This document shows, one piece after another, positions 19,945-29,023 of a DNA stretch of 64,000 nucleotides (its first letter is position 1; every line of letters begins with the position of its first letter). The notes beneath the pieces are model-generated. The model saw nothing but the letters and a program-made list of their open reading frames with translations. It ran no database searches and had not been told where the DNA came from. A program made the translations under genes and the position numbers. This stretch comes from Lachnospiraceae bacterium (GTDB lineage: Bacteria > Bacillota > Clostridia > Lachnospirales > Lachnospiraceae): assembly GCA_017468395.1 (NCBI GenBank), contig JAFUIR010000014.1:62001-126000 (forward strand), in the 5' to 3' direction.

Positions 19945-20769
19945 ATGGTAGTATTGTCAAAGCGCCTGCAGGCTCTTGCTGACATGGTGTCCCCGGGAAA
20001 CCGGGTTGCTGATGTGGGGTGCGATCACGGATTTGTATCTATTTATCTGGTACAAAATCGGATTTCGCCCTATGTGTACGCCATGGATGTGCGGGAAGGT
20101 CCCCTGCAAAGGGCGAAAGAACATATAGCATCCTACGGGATGGAAAACTACATAGAAACCAGACTCTCCGACGGCGTACAGGCACTTTTACCGGGAGAGG
20201 CAGATGCACTTGTCTTAGCCGGAATGGGCGGAAAACTGATGCAGAAAATTTTGACGGAAGGGGCAGAAAAAGTTTCTCTGATGAAGGAACTTATTTTGCA
20301 GCCACAATCTGAAATTTCGGCGTTTCGAGCCTTTCTAAGACAAGAAAATTATGATATAATAGATGAGAAAATGATTTTGGAAGACGGTAAGTACTATCCG
20401 ATGATGAAAGTGGTGCCGAAGGCCGGTTCAAAATCAGGAGAAGAACTTACAAAAAAGCAAGTAAAGGATTCTGACCTTCAGAGATTGGAGGATAAGTTTG
20501 GCAGACTTTTACTTGAAAGAAAAGATTCTGTTTTGATTCAGTATCTTCATTTTGATTTGAAGATTCATGAAGAAATTTTGTCAAAACTGCAACAGGGTGG
20601 GGGAAACGACCAAAAGGCGCAGGCGGCAAGACAAAAAAGGGCAGAAGAAGTGTTGACCGAAATAGAGGATATGAAAAGAGCATTATCCGGAATGGAGGCT
20701 GGCAATGACAATGATTACAGTGAATGTAAACGGAATGAAAGAACAGTACCCTGTAGGGGCAACTTATGA
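19945..20769 (+). CDS. trmK: tRNA (adenine-22-N1) methyltransferase
   Basis: SAM-dependent enzyme of 274 residues that methylates A22 of tRNA. The SAM site is the Rossmann motif VADVGCDHGFVSIYLV (about 22-37), followed by MDVREGPLQRA and the catalytic-region motif LAGMGGKLM. A long Lys/Glu-rich C-terminal coiled stretch (about 165-260) follows, usual for this family. It comes 14 bases after rpoD. Its last 65 bases overlap the next gene in another frame, a long overlap that probably couples translation. Confidence 0.92.
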   Translation: MVVLSKRLQALADMVSPGNRVADVGCDHGFVSIYLVQNRISPYVYAMDVREGPLQRAKEHIASYGMENYIETRLSDGVQALLPGEADALVLAGMGGKLMQKILTEGAEKVSLMKELILQPQSEISAFRAFLRQENYDIIDEKMILEDGKYYPMMKVVPKAGSKSGEELTKKQVKDSDLQRLEDKFGRLLLERKDSVLIQYLHFDLKIHEEILSKLQQGGGNDQKAQAARQKRAEEVLTEIEDMKRALSGMEAGNDNDYSECKRNERTVPCRGNL

Positions 20770-22366
20770 GCAGATTGCGATGGCACATCAGGCGGAATAT
20801 GACGGACTGATTGCGCTTGCGGTTTCAAACGGAAAAATCCGTGAACTTTTCAAAACCGCAGAGGACGGAAGCAATCTGTCTTTTTTTACACTGAAAGATG
20901 ATATCGGACACAAAACCTATGTGCGGACGGCAACTATGGTGCTGATGAAAGCAGTGGCCACTGTAGCAGGGGAAGAGAACGCCGGAAAATGTAAGGTGGA
21001 ATGTGCCATCGGCAGAGGCTATTATATAAAAGGGCAGGCAGGCTTTTTGGTTACTCCCGCATTGGTAGAGCAGATAAAAGAAGAAATGCAGCGGATGGTG
21101 CGTGAAAAAACACCTATACAAAAGAGTGCCTACCCCATTTCCGAGGCTATGGAACTGTTTAGGGAAAAGGGAATGAAGGACAAAGAAAAATTGTTCAGAT
21201 ACCGCAGAAGTTCCTATGTAAATATTTATGAGATTGACGGGTATTTTGATTATTATTATGGCTATATGTTGCCTGATGCAGGCTATATGCCATGGTTTGA
21301 TTTGATTCCTTATGATGAGGGAATGATGCTTTTACTGCCGGGTAAAAAGACGCCCACAGTGGTAGAGCCTTTTTCACCCAGAGAGAAACTGTTCCAGACT
21401 TTAAAGGACTCAGAAATCTGGTGTGAAAAAGTGGGAATTCAGACTGTCGGAGATTTGAATGATCGTATCTGTCACGGCAGTATCAGTGAAATGATTTTGG
21501 TGCAGGAAGCAGAGCAGGAGCGGAAGATTGGAGAAATTGCCAAAGACATCGTAAAGAGAGGCGGCGTGAAATTTATTATGATTGCCGGACCTTCTTCTTC
21601 GGGAAAAACCAGTTTTTCCCACAGATTGTCCATTCAGTTGCGCACCCAGGGTCTGGTGCCCCATCCCATTGCACTGGATGATTACTTCGTAAACCGTGAC
21701 CAGACACCGAGAGATGAAAATGGGGATTACAACTTTGAGTGTCTCGAAGCCATTGATATTGAGCAGTTTAACACGGATATGATGAAACTTTTGGGCGGCG
21801 AGACGGTACAACTTCCCACCTTTAATTTTAAGACCGGTATGAGAGAGTACAAGGGTAACTATAAGACTTTGGGACCTGAGGATGTGCTGGTTATAGAAGG
21901 GATTCATGGGTTAAATGACAGAATGTCTTATTCCCTTCCCAGTGAAAGTAAGTACAAAATTTACATAAGCGCATTGACCAGCATTAATGTAGATGAGCAC
22001 AACCGGATTCCTACTACGGACGGACGATTAATCAGACGAATGGTACGGGATGCCAGAACCAGGGGAACCAACGCAAAACGAACCATCCAGATGTGGCCTT
22101 CCGTAAGACGTGGGGAAGAAGAAAATATTTTCCCTTTTCAGGAAAGTGCAGACGCTATGTTTAACTCGGTGCTGATTTACGAATTGGCTGTTTTGAAACA
22201 GTATGCGGAACCTTTGCTCTTTAGTATCCAGCCCGGGGAACCGGAGTACTATGAAGCAAAGCGGCTATTGAAATTTTTGGATTATTTTTTAGGGGTAAGC
22301 GGCGAAAATCTGCCCAATAATTCTATATGCAGAGAGTTTGTGGGCGGAAGTTGTTTTAATGTATAG
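20705..22366 (+). CDS. Nucleoside (uridine-like) kinase with TGS domain
   Basis: A 553-residue fusion typical of Clostridia: an N-terminal TGS domain (about 1-65), a region like the second additional domain of threonyl- or alanyl-tRNA synthetase (about 75-200), and a C-terminal P-loop kinase like uridine kinase or phosphoribulokinase. The P-loop is GPSSSGKTSF near residue 300, followed by PIALDDYFVNRDQTPRDENG. Ribosome site GGAGG (20694-20698) lies inside trmK, so the start at 20705 is well supported despite the overlap. The phosphorylated substrate has not been settled from sequence; the tRNA synthetase-like front may bind RNA or a nucleotide. Confidence 0.85.
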   Translation: MTMITVNVNGMKEQYPVGATYEQIAMAHQAEYDGLIALAVSNGKIRELFKTAEDGSNLSFFTLKDDIGHKTYVRTATMVLMKAVATVAGEENAGKCKVECAIGRGYYIKGQAGFLVTPALVEQIKEEMQRMVREKTPIQKSAYPISEAMELFREKGMKDKEKLFRYRRSSYVNIYEIDGYFDYYYGYMLPDAGYMPWFDLIPYDEGMMLLLPGKKTPTVVEPFSPREKLFQTLKDSEIWCEKVGIQTVGDLNDRICHGSISEMILVQEAEQERKIGEIAKDIVKRGGVKFIMIAGPSSSGKTSFSHRLSIQLRTQGLVPHPIALDDYFVNRDQTPRDENGDYNFECLEAIDIEQFNTDMMKLLGGETVQLPTFNFKTGMREYKGNYKTLGPEDVLVIEGIHGLNDRMSYSLPSESKYKIYISALTSINVDEHNRIPTTDGRLIRRMVRDARTRGTNAKRTIQMWPSVRRGEEENIFPFQESADAMFNSVLIYELAVLKQYAEPLLFSIQPGEPEYYEAKRLLKFLDYFLGVSGENLPNNSICREFVGGSCFNV

Positions 22367-22375
22367 GAGTTGAAA

Positions 22376-24682
22376 ATGCAAAATACGGGGGAAACCGTTA
22401 TGGAAAAAAATACGTTAAGCACAGAAGAGACGAACTTGTTGAAACAAGAAAAGAAGGCAGCGAAGGCACAGGAAAAAGAGCAGGCAAAAGAACTGGCTAA
22501 AGCAAAAAAGGCGGCAAAAGCAGCGGAAAAAGCAGAAAAGCAGCCCAAGCCGGAAAAGCAGCCCAAGTCGGAAAAGCAGCCCAAGCCGAAAAAAACAGTA
22601 AAATTGCCGGAAATAAAACTGGAGTTGTTCCAAAACGGTCCGGATCAAAATGTGAAATTCGGTATCGGTAAACAGCTTTTGATAGCCTTTTGTATTCCTG
22701 TTATCTTTGTTATTATTGTGGGCATACAGGCCTATGCTTCTTCTTCAAAGGGACTTAGTGAAAACTTTGAGGATGCATCCGGTGAAACAATCCGTATGAC
22801 CACGGAATATTTGGATATGGCCTGTGAGTTTATTTCTAATGAGGCTCTTCAATATGCTTTTAATGCAAACTATAATAAGTATTTTTCGGGTACATATGCA
22901 GAGGGCTCGTCAGAGGCCATAAATATTATGGATCAGGCCAGTGATTCCATTACCACCACGAAAGTATCAAATAGTTTTGTAAATGATATCCATTTGATTA
23001 CCAAAAGTGATGTATCCTATGTGACTACAGCCAAAAGAGGAAGTACCAAAATGGAAGGACGGGAAGGCTTTTTTGAAGAGCAAAAAGAGGCTTTCCAAAA
23101 GGCATATGGTGCCAAAATTCCCAAGTGGATTGACAGTCATGAACTGGTGGATTCGTATTTTAAACTGAATGCGTCAGAGTCGTTGATGACTTATGTAGTC
23201 GGTTCGGAATACGGTAATGCGTACATTATGGTAGACCTGAGCAGAAAAGCCGTTCAGGAAACTTTGGATGGAATGAATCTGGGTAAGGGTAGTATTGTAG
23301 GTGTTATTACCAACGGCGGCAAAGAGTGTGTATCCGGTGTGGAAGAAGAGGCCTTTTTTACCAAGTTGGATAAGTATGCACAGGTGCTGGAAGCAAAAGA
23401 AGACAGCGGAACAGATACTATTAGATATAACGGAAAAGAATATCTGTTTTTATACAGTAAATCCGGTGAAGATGCCTTTATTTTGTGCGCTATGGTGCCT
23501 ATGAGTACAGTAACCGGTCAGGCGACACAAATCGGTATTACAACAGCCATTATGGTATTGGTTGCTACTGCGGTGGCAATTTCGGTAGGACTGTTTATTT
23601 CCATGAAACTTGTGGGAAGTATGAGAAATATGATGCAGTCTTTGAAAACGGTATCGGAAGGCGATTTGACAGTCAGTGTAGAGGCTAAGGGGGCAGATGA
23701 GTTTGCGCTTTTGGCAAAGTCCATGAATAATATGGTAAGTAACACGAAGGGATTGGTAGTTCAGGTTGCAGATTCTACAATGAAACTGGAAACTTCCACC
23801 CATGCTGTTACCAGCGTTTCGGAAGTTATTAACGAGTATTCCGAAAATATTACAGGTGCAATCGGTGAAATTCATGACGGTATGAATGTTCAGGCTGACA
23901 ATGCCCAGGAATGTCTGCATAAAACAGATTCCCTGTCTAAAGAAATTCAGATTATCAGTCAGAGAGTGGAAGAAATCGAGCAAAGCATTATGGCGACCGG
24001 CGACAGAATCAATGAAGGTATGCAGATTATGCAAAGACTTGGTGACAGTGCACTTCAAACATCTGATATAACCGGAAAAGTGGCAGAGAGTATTTTGATG
24101 CTACAGGAAGAATTTGTGCATATTCAGGGATTTGTACAGACTATCGATGCTATTTCGGAAGAGACCAATTTGTTGTCCTTAAATGCCTCCATAGAGGCGG
24201 CAAGAGCCGGTGAAGCGGGAAGAGGATTTGCGGTAGTTGCAGACCAGATACGCAAACTGGCAGATGGTTCTGCGCAGGCGGCTTCTGAAATCCAGAAGAC
24301 AGTAGAAGGAATTAAAAATCAGACAGATGCCAGTGTGGAAAATGCGCAGCAGGCAAAAACATTGGTTGAAATCCAGACGCAGGCCGTGGAAGATGTGCAG
24401 GTATCTTTCCGCAGCATGCAGGAGGAAATGACTGTGGTTGTTGAAAAAATGAAAGAAATTATCAGCAGTACAGAACTGGCTGATGTAGAAAGAGAAGCAA
24501 CCTTGCAGGCAATCCAAAATATTTCTGCGGTTATTGAACAGACGGCGGCTTCTGCGGCAGTGGTAAATAGCACGGCGGAAAATCTGCTTTCCCATGTAAA
24601 TGAATTGAAAGATGCTGCGGTAGTTCTGGACGAAAACATGACCAGTCTTAAATCCGGTATTTCCGTATTTAAGACAGAGTAA
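22376..24682 (+). CDS. Methyl-accepting chemotaxis protein with long Lys/Ala/Pro N-terminal tail
   Basis: Chemoreceptor of about 768 residues. The first 75 residues are cytoplasmic and rich in Lys, Ala, Glu and Pro, with three EKQPKP-type repeats. A membrane helix follows (about 100-120), then an outside sensor of about 260 residues with dCache-like character, a second helix (about 385-405), HAMP, and the signalling coiled coil with tip sequence [20 protein letters not shown]. Start choice: the frame opens at TTG 22370; the ATG at 22376 has GGAG six bases before it, and an ATG at 22400 preceded by GGGGGAA is also plausible and would drop 8 residues. It directly precedes rnpB, which has its own promoter. 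Confidence 0.9.
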   Translation: MQNTGETVMEKNTLSTEETNLLKQEKKAAKAQEKEQAKELAKAKKAAKAAEKAEKQPKPEKQPKSEKQPKPKKTVKLPEIKLELFQNGPDQNVKFGIGKQLLIAFCIPVIFVIIVGIQAYASSSKGLSENFEDASGETIRMTTEYLDMACEFISNEALQYAFNANYNKYFSGTYAEGSSEAINIMDQASDSITTTKVSNSFVNDIHLITKSDVSYVTTAKRGSTKMEGREGFFEEQKEAFQKAYGAKIPKWIDSHELVDSYFKLNASESLMTYVVGSEYGNAYIMVDLSRKAVQETLDGMNLGKGSIVGVITNGGKECVSGVEEEAFFTKLDKYAQVLEAKEDSGTDTIRYNGKEYLFLYSKSGEDAFILCAMVPMSTVTGQATQIGITTAIMVLVATAVAISVGLFISMKLVGSMRNMMQSLKTVSEGDLTVSVEAKGADEFALLAKSMNNMVSNTKGLVVQVADSTMKLETSTHAVTSVSEVINEYSENITGAIGEIHDGMNVQADNAQECLHKTDSLSKEIQIISQRVEEIEQSIMATGDRINEGMQIMQRLGDSALQTSDITGKVAESILMLQEEFVHIQGFVQTIDAISEETNLLSLNASIEAARAGEAGRGFAVVADQIRKLADGSAQAASEIQKTVEGIKNQTDASVENAQQAKTLVEIQTQAVEDVQVSFRSMQEEMTVVVEKMKEIISSTELADVEREATLQAIQNISAVIEQTAASAAVVNSTAENLLSHVNELKDAAVVLDENMTSLKSGISVFKTE
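22535..22588 (+). repeat. Three tandem 18-base units inside a chemoreceptor gene
   Basis: Three copies of an 18-base unit beginning GAAAAGCAGCCCAAG (22535, 22553, 22571), identical except for one base in the middle copy. They encode repeated [12 protein letters not shown]. Such units expand and contract by slippage, so copy number may differ between strains. Confidence 0.9.
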
Positions 24683-24687
24683 ACTGA

Positions 24688-24716
24688 TTTACAAATTCAT
24701 AATAATGTGATAAAAT
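24688..24716 (+). promoter_or_regulatory. Promoter of the RNase P RNA gene
   Basis: TTTACA (24688-24693), a 17-base spacer and TAAAAT (24711-24716) with an extended TG motif just before the -10. The expected transcription start is a few bases before the predicted 5' end of the RNA at 24728. The -35 begins only 5 bases after the upstream stop codon. Confidence 0.8.
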
Positions 24717-24727
24717 ACATCGGTTCT

Positions 24728-25130
24728 ATAAGTAGGACAAATAATCGCGGCCACCGTAGTGTGGGTGAGGAAAGTCCGGGCTTCACAGGGCAGGATGCCG
24801 GATAACGTCCGGTGGAGGCGACTCCAAGGCTAGTGCAACAGAAATATACCGCCAGTGATGCATTAACTTGTATCATCCGGAAGATTGCTTGCAATCTTCG
24901 ATAGAAAACACAGCGTGTTTTCTATTGGTAAGGGTGGAAAGGCAGCTTAAGAGACTACCGTCCGTCCGGTAACGGACGGAGCCATGTAAACCCCATCCGA
25001 AGCAAGATCAAAAAGAAGACGATAGGCTTGCCCGGTCTGTCTTCAGGTAGATCGCTTGACGTGATTGGTAACAATCATGCTAGATAGATGATTATTCAAC
25101 GACATAACCCGGCTTATCGTCCTGCTTATA
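24728..25130 (+). ncRNA. rnpB: RNase P RNA (rnpB), bacterial type A-like
   Basis: Catalytic RNA that matures the 5' ends of tRNAs. The conserved blocks are present: GTGAGGAAAGTCCGGGC near 24764, the early CACAGGGCAGGATGCCGG, a GGGTGGAAAGGCAG block near 24930, and the closing CATAACCCGGCTTATCG near 25103. The ends pair as helix P1 (ATAAGTAGGAC with GTCCTGCTTAT, one G-U pair), which fixes the ends at about 24728 and 25130. Two perfect hairpins (24880-24899 and 24901-24925) lie in the variable region and look like the P12 arm area. About 403 bases, normal size. No protein gene is credible here. Confidence 0.95.
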
Positions 25131-25157
25131 GACTAAAGTATTATATGGCATATTACG

Positions 25158-25187
25158 GACCGCTGATGGATTTTTCCATGAGCGGTC
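25158..25187 (+). other. Hairpin downstream of rnpB
   Basis: GACCGCT (25158-25164) pairs with AGCGGTC (25181-25187); the inner bases TGGA/TCCA extend it. It is not followed by a T-run, so it is not a classic terminator. It might protect or process the 3' end of the RNase P transcript, or mark the leader of the next gene. Confidence 0.35.
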
Positions 25188-25228
25188 TGTCTGATAAAAT
25201 GGGGTTGCAGGAAGGAGGAAAGGCTGTT

Positions 25229-25936
25229 TTGAAAGGAAAAATTTTTTTGTTGGCGGCAGGAATGTGCTTGACCCTTGGCATGACCGGATGCACCGTAAAG
25301 GAAATGAATGAAATATCCGACAAGTCAGCCTTTACGGAAACTGCATCCCAAACGGAAAATCCGGTGGAAAACAGGGTGGCTTCCTTTTCTACGAAAGGTG
25401 CAAAGGGCAGTTGCATTATTTTGTATGCAAAGGACGGAGAATATATAGTGGCCACAGCTTCCCATGTGGCGGAAAAATTAGAGGAAGTGTCTATAGATGG
25501 ACAAGCCGCATTGGTTACAGAGTATGGCAGATCCCCTGATTTTGATTTGATTTTTGTACGCGCACAGATGAATGGCACAGAGGAAGATAAAATGCAATGT
25601 GAGACGGTTACTTTGGAAGCGTACAATGAATTAAAAGAAGGGGATATGATTGTCATTTGCGGAAGCGTGGCGGATGAGAAAGTTTATCAAGAAGGCAAAG
25701 TGCTTAGTCCGTGGATTTACATGGAAGATTTCGGTTATCATATGTTGTGGGGCGAAGTATCCGATGTGAGAGGCGGAATGTCCGGAGGAGGCGTATTTGA
25801 CGGCAATGGCAGGCTTGTGGGAATGATTGTTGGTGGCGATGCGGATAAACAGATTGCGGTAATGCCTATCAGCATTTTGGCGGCAGAATGGAAAAACAGT
25901 GATTTGGATGCGCCTATTGACATCTTTCTTAATTAG
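25229..25936 (+). CDS. Lipoprotein trypsin-like serine protease
   Basis: A 235-residue exported protease with a chymotrypsin-type fold. The start is TTG at 25229, ten bases after AAGGAGG (25212-25218); upstream ATGs in the same frame fall within rnpB. A signal peptide (LKGKIFLLAAGMCLTLGMTG) ends at a lipobox-like C21. The catalytic triad is H79 (TASHVA), D106 (SPDFDLIFV) and S185 (GGMSGGGVF). There is no PDZ domain, so it differs from HtrA/DegP. It may cut or quality-check envelope proteins, but the substrate is unknown. It is separated from the following metal-handling operon by about 100 bases. Confidence 0.82.
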   Translation: MKGKIFLLAAGMCLTLGMTGCTVKEMNEISDKSAFTETASQTENPVENRVASFSTKGAKGSCIILYAKDGEYIVATASHVAEKLEEVSIDGQAALVTEYGRSPDFDLIFVRAQMNGTEEDKMQCETVTLEAYNELKEGDMIVICGSVADEKVYQEGKVLSPWIYMEDFGYHMLWGEVSDVRGGMSGGGVFDGNGRLVGMIVGGDADKQIAVMPISILAAEWKNSDLDAPIDIFLN

Positions 25937-25955
25937 GTGGAAAATAGAAAGGTGG

Positions 25956-25981
25956 GTTTGTGCCGGAGAACGGCGACAAAC
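25956..25981 (+). promoter_or_regulatory. Structured leader before the metal GTPase operon
   Basis: GTTTGTGCCG (25956-25965) pairs with CGGC and ACAAAC (25971-25981) around loop GAGAA with one bulged G. A second short stem TATGC/GCATA follows (25997-26025 region). They lie between the protease stop and the first GTPase start. I recognise no known riboswitch and no Zur-type operator. Confidence 0.3.
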
Positions 25982-26039
25982 GGAAAATAATTGAAATATG
26001 CTGTCAGACAGATTTGACCGGCATAGAAACGAGGTAAAT

Positions 26040-27257
26040 ATGACAAAGATTGATATTGTTTCGGGATTTTTGGGAGCAGGTAAGACAACCTTAATAAAGA
26101 AACTTTTAAAGGAAGCCCTGGCAGACACCAAAGTGGTGCTGATTGAAAATGAATTCGGTGAAATTGGCATTGACGGCGGCTTTTTGAAAGATGCGGGCAT
26201 TGAAATCAAGGAGATGAATTCCGGTTGTATCTGCTGTTCCTTGGTGGGAGATTTTGGCGCATCCCTTAAAGAAGTTTTGGCAACTTATACACCGGAAAGA
26301 GTTTTGATTGAGCCTTCAGGTGTAGGCAAACTTTCCGATGTGATTAAGGCAGTGGAAGATGTGGCAAAAGAAATAGAGGTGGAAGTAAACTCCGCAGTTG
26401 CAGTGGTTGATGCCACAAAATGCAAAATGTATATCAAAAACTTCGGAGAATTTTTCTGCAACCAGATTGCCCATGCAGGTACCATTATTTTGAGCAGAAC
26501 CGGTAAAATGACCCAGGACAAGCTGGAAGCATGCATTGCCATGATCCGTGAACATAATGAAAAGGCGACTATTATCACAACTCCTTGGGAGGAACTGGAA
26601 GGAAAAGATATTTTGCAGACCATCGAAGGGGCAAATAAATTGGAAGACATGATGAAGGAAATGCTGGAACATGCGCATCATGACCATCATCATGAACATG
26701 ACGAAGAGTGTACCTGTGGCTGTCACGGACATCATCATCACGAGCACGAGCACGAGCACGAGCATGACCATCATGGACATTGCTGCCACGAGGAGCATGA
26801 GCATGACCACGACCATGAGCATCATGGACATTGCTGCCACGAGGAGCATGAGCACCATCACGAGCATGACCATCATCACGACCATCATCATGAACATGGC
26901 GAGGATTGTACTTGCGGTTGTCACGGACACCATCATCATGACCATGACCACCACGAACATCACGGACATCATCACCACCATGCAGATGATGTATTTACAA
27001 GTTGGGGCAAGGAAACTCCCACTGTTTATACACAGGCCCAAATTGCTGAGATTTTGGACAAACTTGGGGATGATGAAGAATACGGTTTTGTGCTGAGGGC
27101 AAAGGGTATGGTACCGGCGGCTGACGGAACATGGATTTATTTTGATTATGTACCCCAGGAGTGCGATATCAGGACAGGCAAACCGGAAGTGACCGGAAAA
27201 ATCTGTGTTATCGGTTCAAAATTGCAGGAAGAAAAACTGGCAGCATTATTTCACTAA
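26040..27257 (+). CDS. G3E/CobW GTPase with very large His-rich metal-binding insert
   Basis: Metal-chaperone GTPase of 405 residues. The Walker A is GFLGAGKTT (9-17), the metal-binding CxCC motif is C63-I-C65-C66 (SGCICCSL), and the GTPase body ends near 210. Residues about 212-315 hold roughly 55 His and 10 Cys, with duplicated CTCGCHGHHHH and HGHCCHEEHEH blocks. The CobW C-terminal domain follows. Family members deliver zinc, nickel or cobalt. The frame opens at 25998, but the ATG at 26040 has GAGG before it and gives the standard MTKIDIVSGFLG start. With the next GTPase and a ZIP transporter it forms a metal-supply operon; zinc is the likeliest metal, by inference. Confidence 0.93.
   Translation: MTKIDIVSGFLGAGKTTLIKKLLKEALADTKVVLIENEFGEIGIDGGFLKDAGIEIKEMNSGCICCSLVGDFGASLKEVLATYTPERVLIEPSGVGKLSDVIKAVEDVAKEIEVEVNSAVAVVDATKCKMYIKNFGEFFCNQIAHAGTIILSRTGKMTQDKLEACIAMIREHNEKATIITTPWEELEGKDILQTIEGANKLEDMMKEMLEHAHHDHHHEHDEECTCGCHGHHHHEHEHEHEHDHHGHCCHEEHEHDHDHEHHGHCCHEEHEHHHEHDHHHDHHHEHGEDCTCGCHGHHHHDHDHHEHHGHHHHHADDVFTSWGKETPTVYTQAQIAEILDKLGDDEEYGFVLRAKGMVPAADGTWIYFDYVPQECDIRTGKPEVTGKICVIGSKLQEEKLAALFH
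26676..26985 (+). repeat. Degenerate CAT/CAC-rich repeat encoding the His-rich insert
   Basis: A low-complexity stretch of His codons mixed with GAG/GAC codons. Two related blocks repeat: the stretch encoding CTCGCHGHHHH occurs twice, as does the one encoding HGHCCHEEHEH. The antisense frame reads as a Met/Val-rich open frame, which is an artefact of the His codons. Confidence 0.85.
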
Positions 27258-27273
27258 TTAGGAGGAGCCGTAA

Positions 27274-28203
27274 ATGAAAGCAGTATATGTCATTAACGGA
27301 TTTTTAGAGAGCGGAAAGACTGAATTTATTACTTATACACTGGCACAGCCCTATTTCCAGACCAGAGGAAAGACGCTAATCATTCTTTGTGAGGAAGGGG
27401 AAGTAGAGTACGATGAGGATTTGTTGAAAAAGACCCGCAGTGTTTTGGAACTAATTGAAGATGAGGAGGATTTTACACCGGCCCGTCTTTTGGAACTGGA
27501 GAAAAAGCACAAACCGGATAGAATTATCATAGAGTATAATGGTATGTGGAATTTTAAAAATATGAAACTGCCCTGGCATTGGAAAGTTGAGCAGCAGATT
27601 ACCACTATCGATGGTTCCACCTTCCCAATGTATTATACGAACATGAGATCCCTTTTAGCAGAGATGGTAAGAAAATCAGAGATGATTATTTTTAATCGCT
27701 GCGACGGCATTGATGATTTGGCATCTTACAAGCGGAATATTAAGGCTGTGAACCAGAGCGCAGATATTATTTTTGAAGGCTCTGATGGAGAAATCAGTGA
27801 AATTTTTGAAGATGATTTGCCTTACAGTTTAAATGACAATCCCATTGTTTTGGACAATTACGGTTTTGGTATCTGGTATTTGGATTCTTTGGATCATTTG
27901 GAGAGATACATTGGTAAAACGGTAAAATTTGTCGGTCAGGTTTTGCATCCTGAGAAGTTTCCGGCGAATTATTTTGTGCCCGGACGAATGGCTATGACTT
28001 GCTGCGCCGATGATATGGCATTTCTCGGATTTGCCTGCAAATATGAGGGCGCCGGCGAACTGGCGGACAAAGAATGGGTCATGGTAACTGCGGAAGTAAA
28101 AAAAGAATATCTGGAGGACTACAAAGGAGAAGGTCCGGTTCTTCACGCAATCAAAGTGGAGAAGACAAAAGAACCTAAGGAACCGGTTATTAATTTTGCT
28201 TAG
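27274..28203 (+). CDS. CobW-like GTPase fused to a TIGR03943-like domain
   Basis: A 309-residue protein. The N-terminal half is a G3E GTPase (Walker A GFLESGKTEF at residues 9-18) but lacks the CxCC metal motif of the preceding gene, having ILCEEGEVEYDED in its place. The C-terminal part (about 210-290: YIGKTVKFVGQVLHPEKF, MTCCADDMAFLGFAC) resembles the TIGR03943/YcgQ family that normally pairs with CobW proteins and permeases. Ribosome site AGGAGG is well placed, 17 bases after the first GTPase. Its likely job is in metal delivery or sensing; the fusion is recognised by pattern and would need a profile search to confirm. Confidence 0.8.
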   Translation: MKAVYVINGFLESGKTEFITYTLAQPYFQTRGKTLIILCEEGEVEYDEDLLKKTRSVLELIEDEEDFTPARLLELEKKHKPDRIIIEYNGMWNFKNMKLPWHWKVEQQITTIDGSTFPMYYTNMRSLLAEMVRKSEMIIFNRCDGIDDLASYKRNIKAVNQSADIIFEGSDGEISEIFEDDLPYSLNDNPIVLDNYGFGIWYLDSLDHLERYIGKTVKFVGQVLHPEKFPANYFVPGRMAMTCCADDMAFLGFACKYEGAGELADKEWVMVTAEVKKEYLEDYKGEGPVLHAIKVEKTKEPKEPVINFA

Positions 28204-28213
28204 GAGTTAAAAA

Positions 28214-29005
28214 ATGAATATTAATGTTATTATTGGAATGATGATTCCCTTTGTGGGAACCACCTTGGGAGCAGGTTGTGTGTTTCTTTTGCGCGGGGCT
28301 ATGCCGGAGAAATTGCAAAAGGCCATGCTTGGGTTTGCGTCAGGTGTTATGATTGCAGCCTCCGTATGGTCCCTGCTTATTCCGTCTATGAATATGTGCG
28401 AGTCTATGGGAAAATTGTCTTTTGTCCCTGCGGCAATCGGTTTTTTGCTGGGCATCGCATTCCTTTTAGTTATGGATAAAGCCATACCTCACCTGCACTT
28501 AGATTCCGATGTGCCGGAAGGACCGAAAAGCAGTTTGGGCAAGTCTACCATGCTGATGCTGGCTGTGACTTTGCACAATGTGCCGGAGGGAGCAGCGGTA
28601 GGTATTGTTTTGGCGGGCAGCATTGCTACGGCAAAGGAGAGCGGTACACTGATTACGCTGGCAAGTGCACTGGCGCTGTCCATCGGTATTGCCATTCAGA
28701 ATTTTCCGGAAGGGGCGATTATTTCCCTGCCGCTAAAAGAGGAACTGGGGAAAAAGAAGGCCTTTATTTATGGAATGCTTTCCGGTATTGTGGAGCCGGT
28801 AGCGGCTCTTGTGGCAGTTTTATTGGCGGCCTTTGTGGACCCCATATTACCCTATATGCTTTCTTTTGCAGCAGGAGCCATGCTCTATGTTGTGGTGGAA
28901 GAACTGATTCCGGAATCTTCGGAAGGGAAGCACAGTAACATAGCAACTGTTGGCTTTGCTATCGGTTTTGTACTTATGATGGCGTTGGATGTAGCATTAG
29001 GATAA
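28214..29005 (+). CDS. ZIP family metal transporter
   Basis: Membrane transporter of 263 residues with eight hydrophobic helices and the ZIP metal-site motifs HNVPEGAAVG in helix IV and IQNFPEGAII in helix V. A short His-containing loop (PHLHLDSD) precedes helix IV. ZIP proteins import zinc and sometimes iron or manganese. It lies 10 bases after two G3E GTPases, which supports uptake plus delivery of the same metal. The start is ATG 28214, after GGAG. No metal-dependent operator could be identified upstream of the operon. Confidence 0.92.
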   Translation: MNINVIIGMMIPFVGTTLGAGCVFLLRGAMPEKLQKAMLGFASGVMIAASVWSLLIPSMNMCESMGKLSFVPAAIGFLLGIAFLLVMDKAIPHLHLDSDVPEGPKSSLGKSTMLMLAVTLHNVPEGAAVGIVLAGSIATAKESGTLITLASALALSIGIAIQNFPEGAIISLPLKEELGKKKAFIYGMLSGIVEPVAALVAVLLAAFVDPILPYMLSFAAGAMLYVVVEELIPESSEGKHSNIATVGFAIGFVLMMALDVALG

Positions 29006-29023
29006 GAGCAGGCAGGTTTACAG

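Noticed and set aside
24697-24894. A minus-strand open frame of 65 residues
   Set aside because: It lies within the rnpB promoter and RNA; no ribosome site or family resemblance.
25088-25228. N-terminal extension of the serine protease gene
   Set aside because: It overlaps the end of rnpB; the TTG at 25229 after AAGGAGG starts a proper signal peptide.
26316-27041. A 241-residue Met/Val-rich open frame on the minus strand
   Set aside because: It is antisense to the His-rich region, where CAT/CAC codons read as ATG/GTG; the composition is an artefact.
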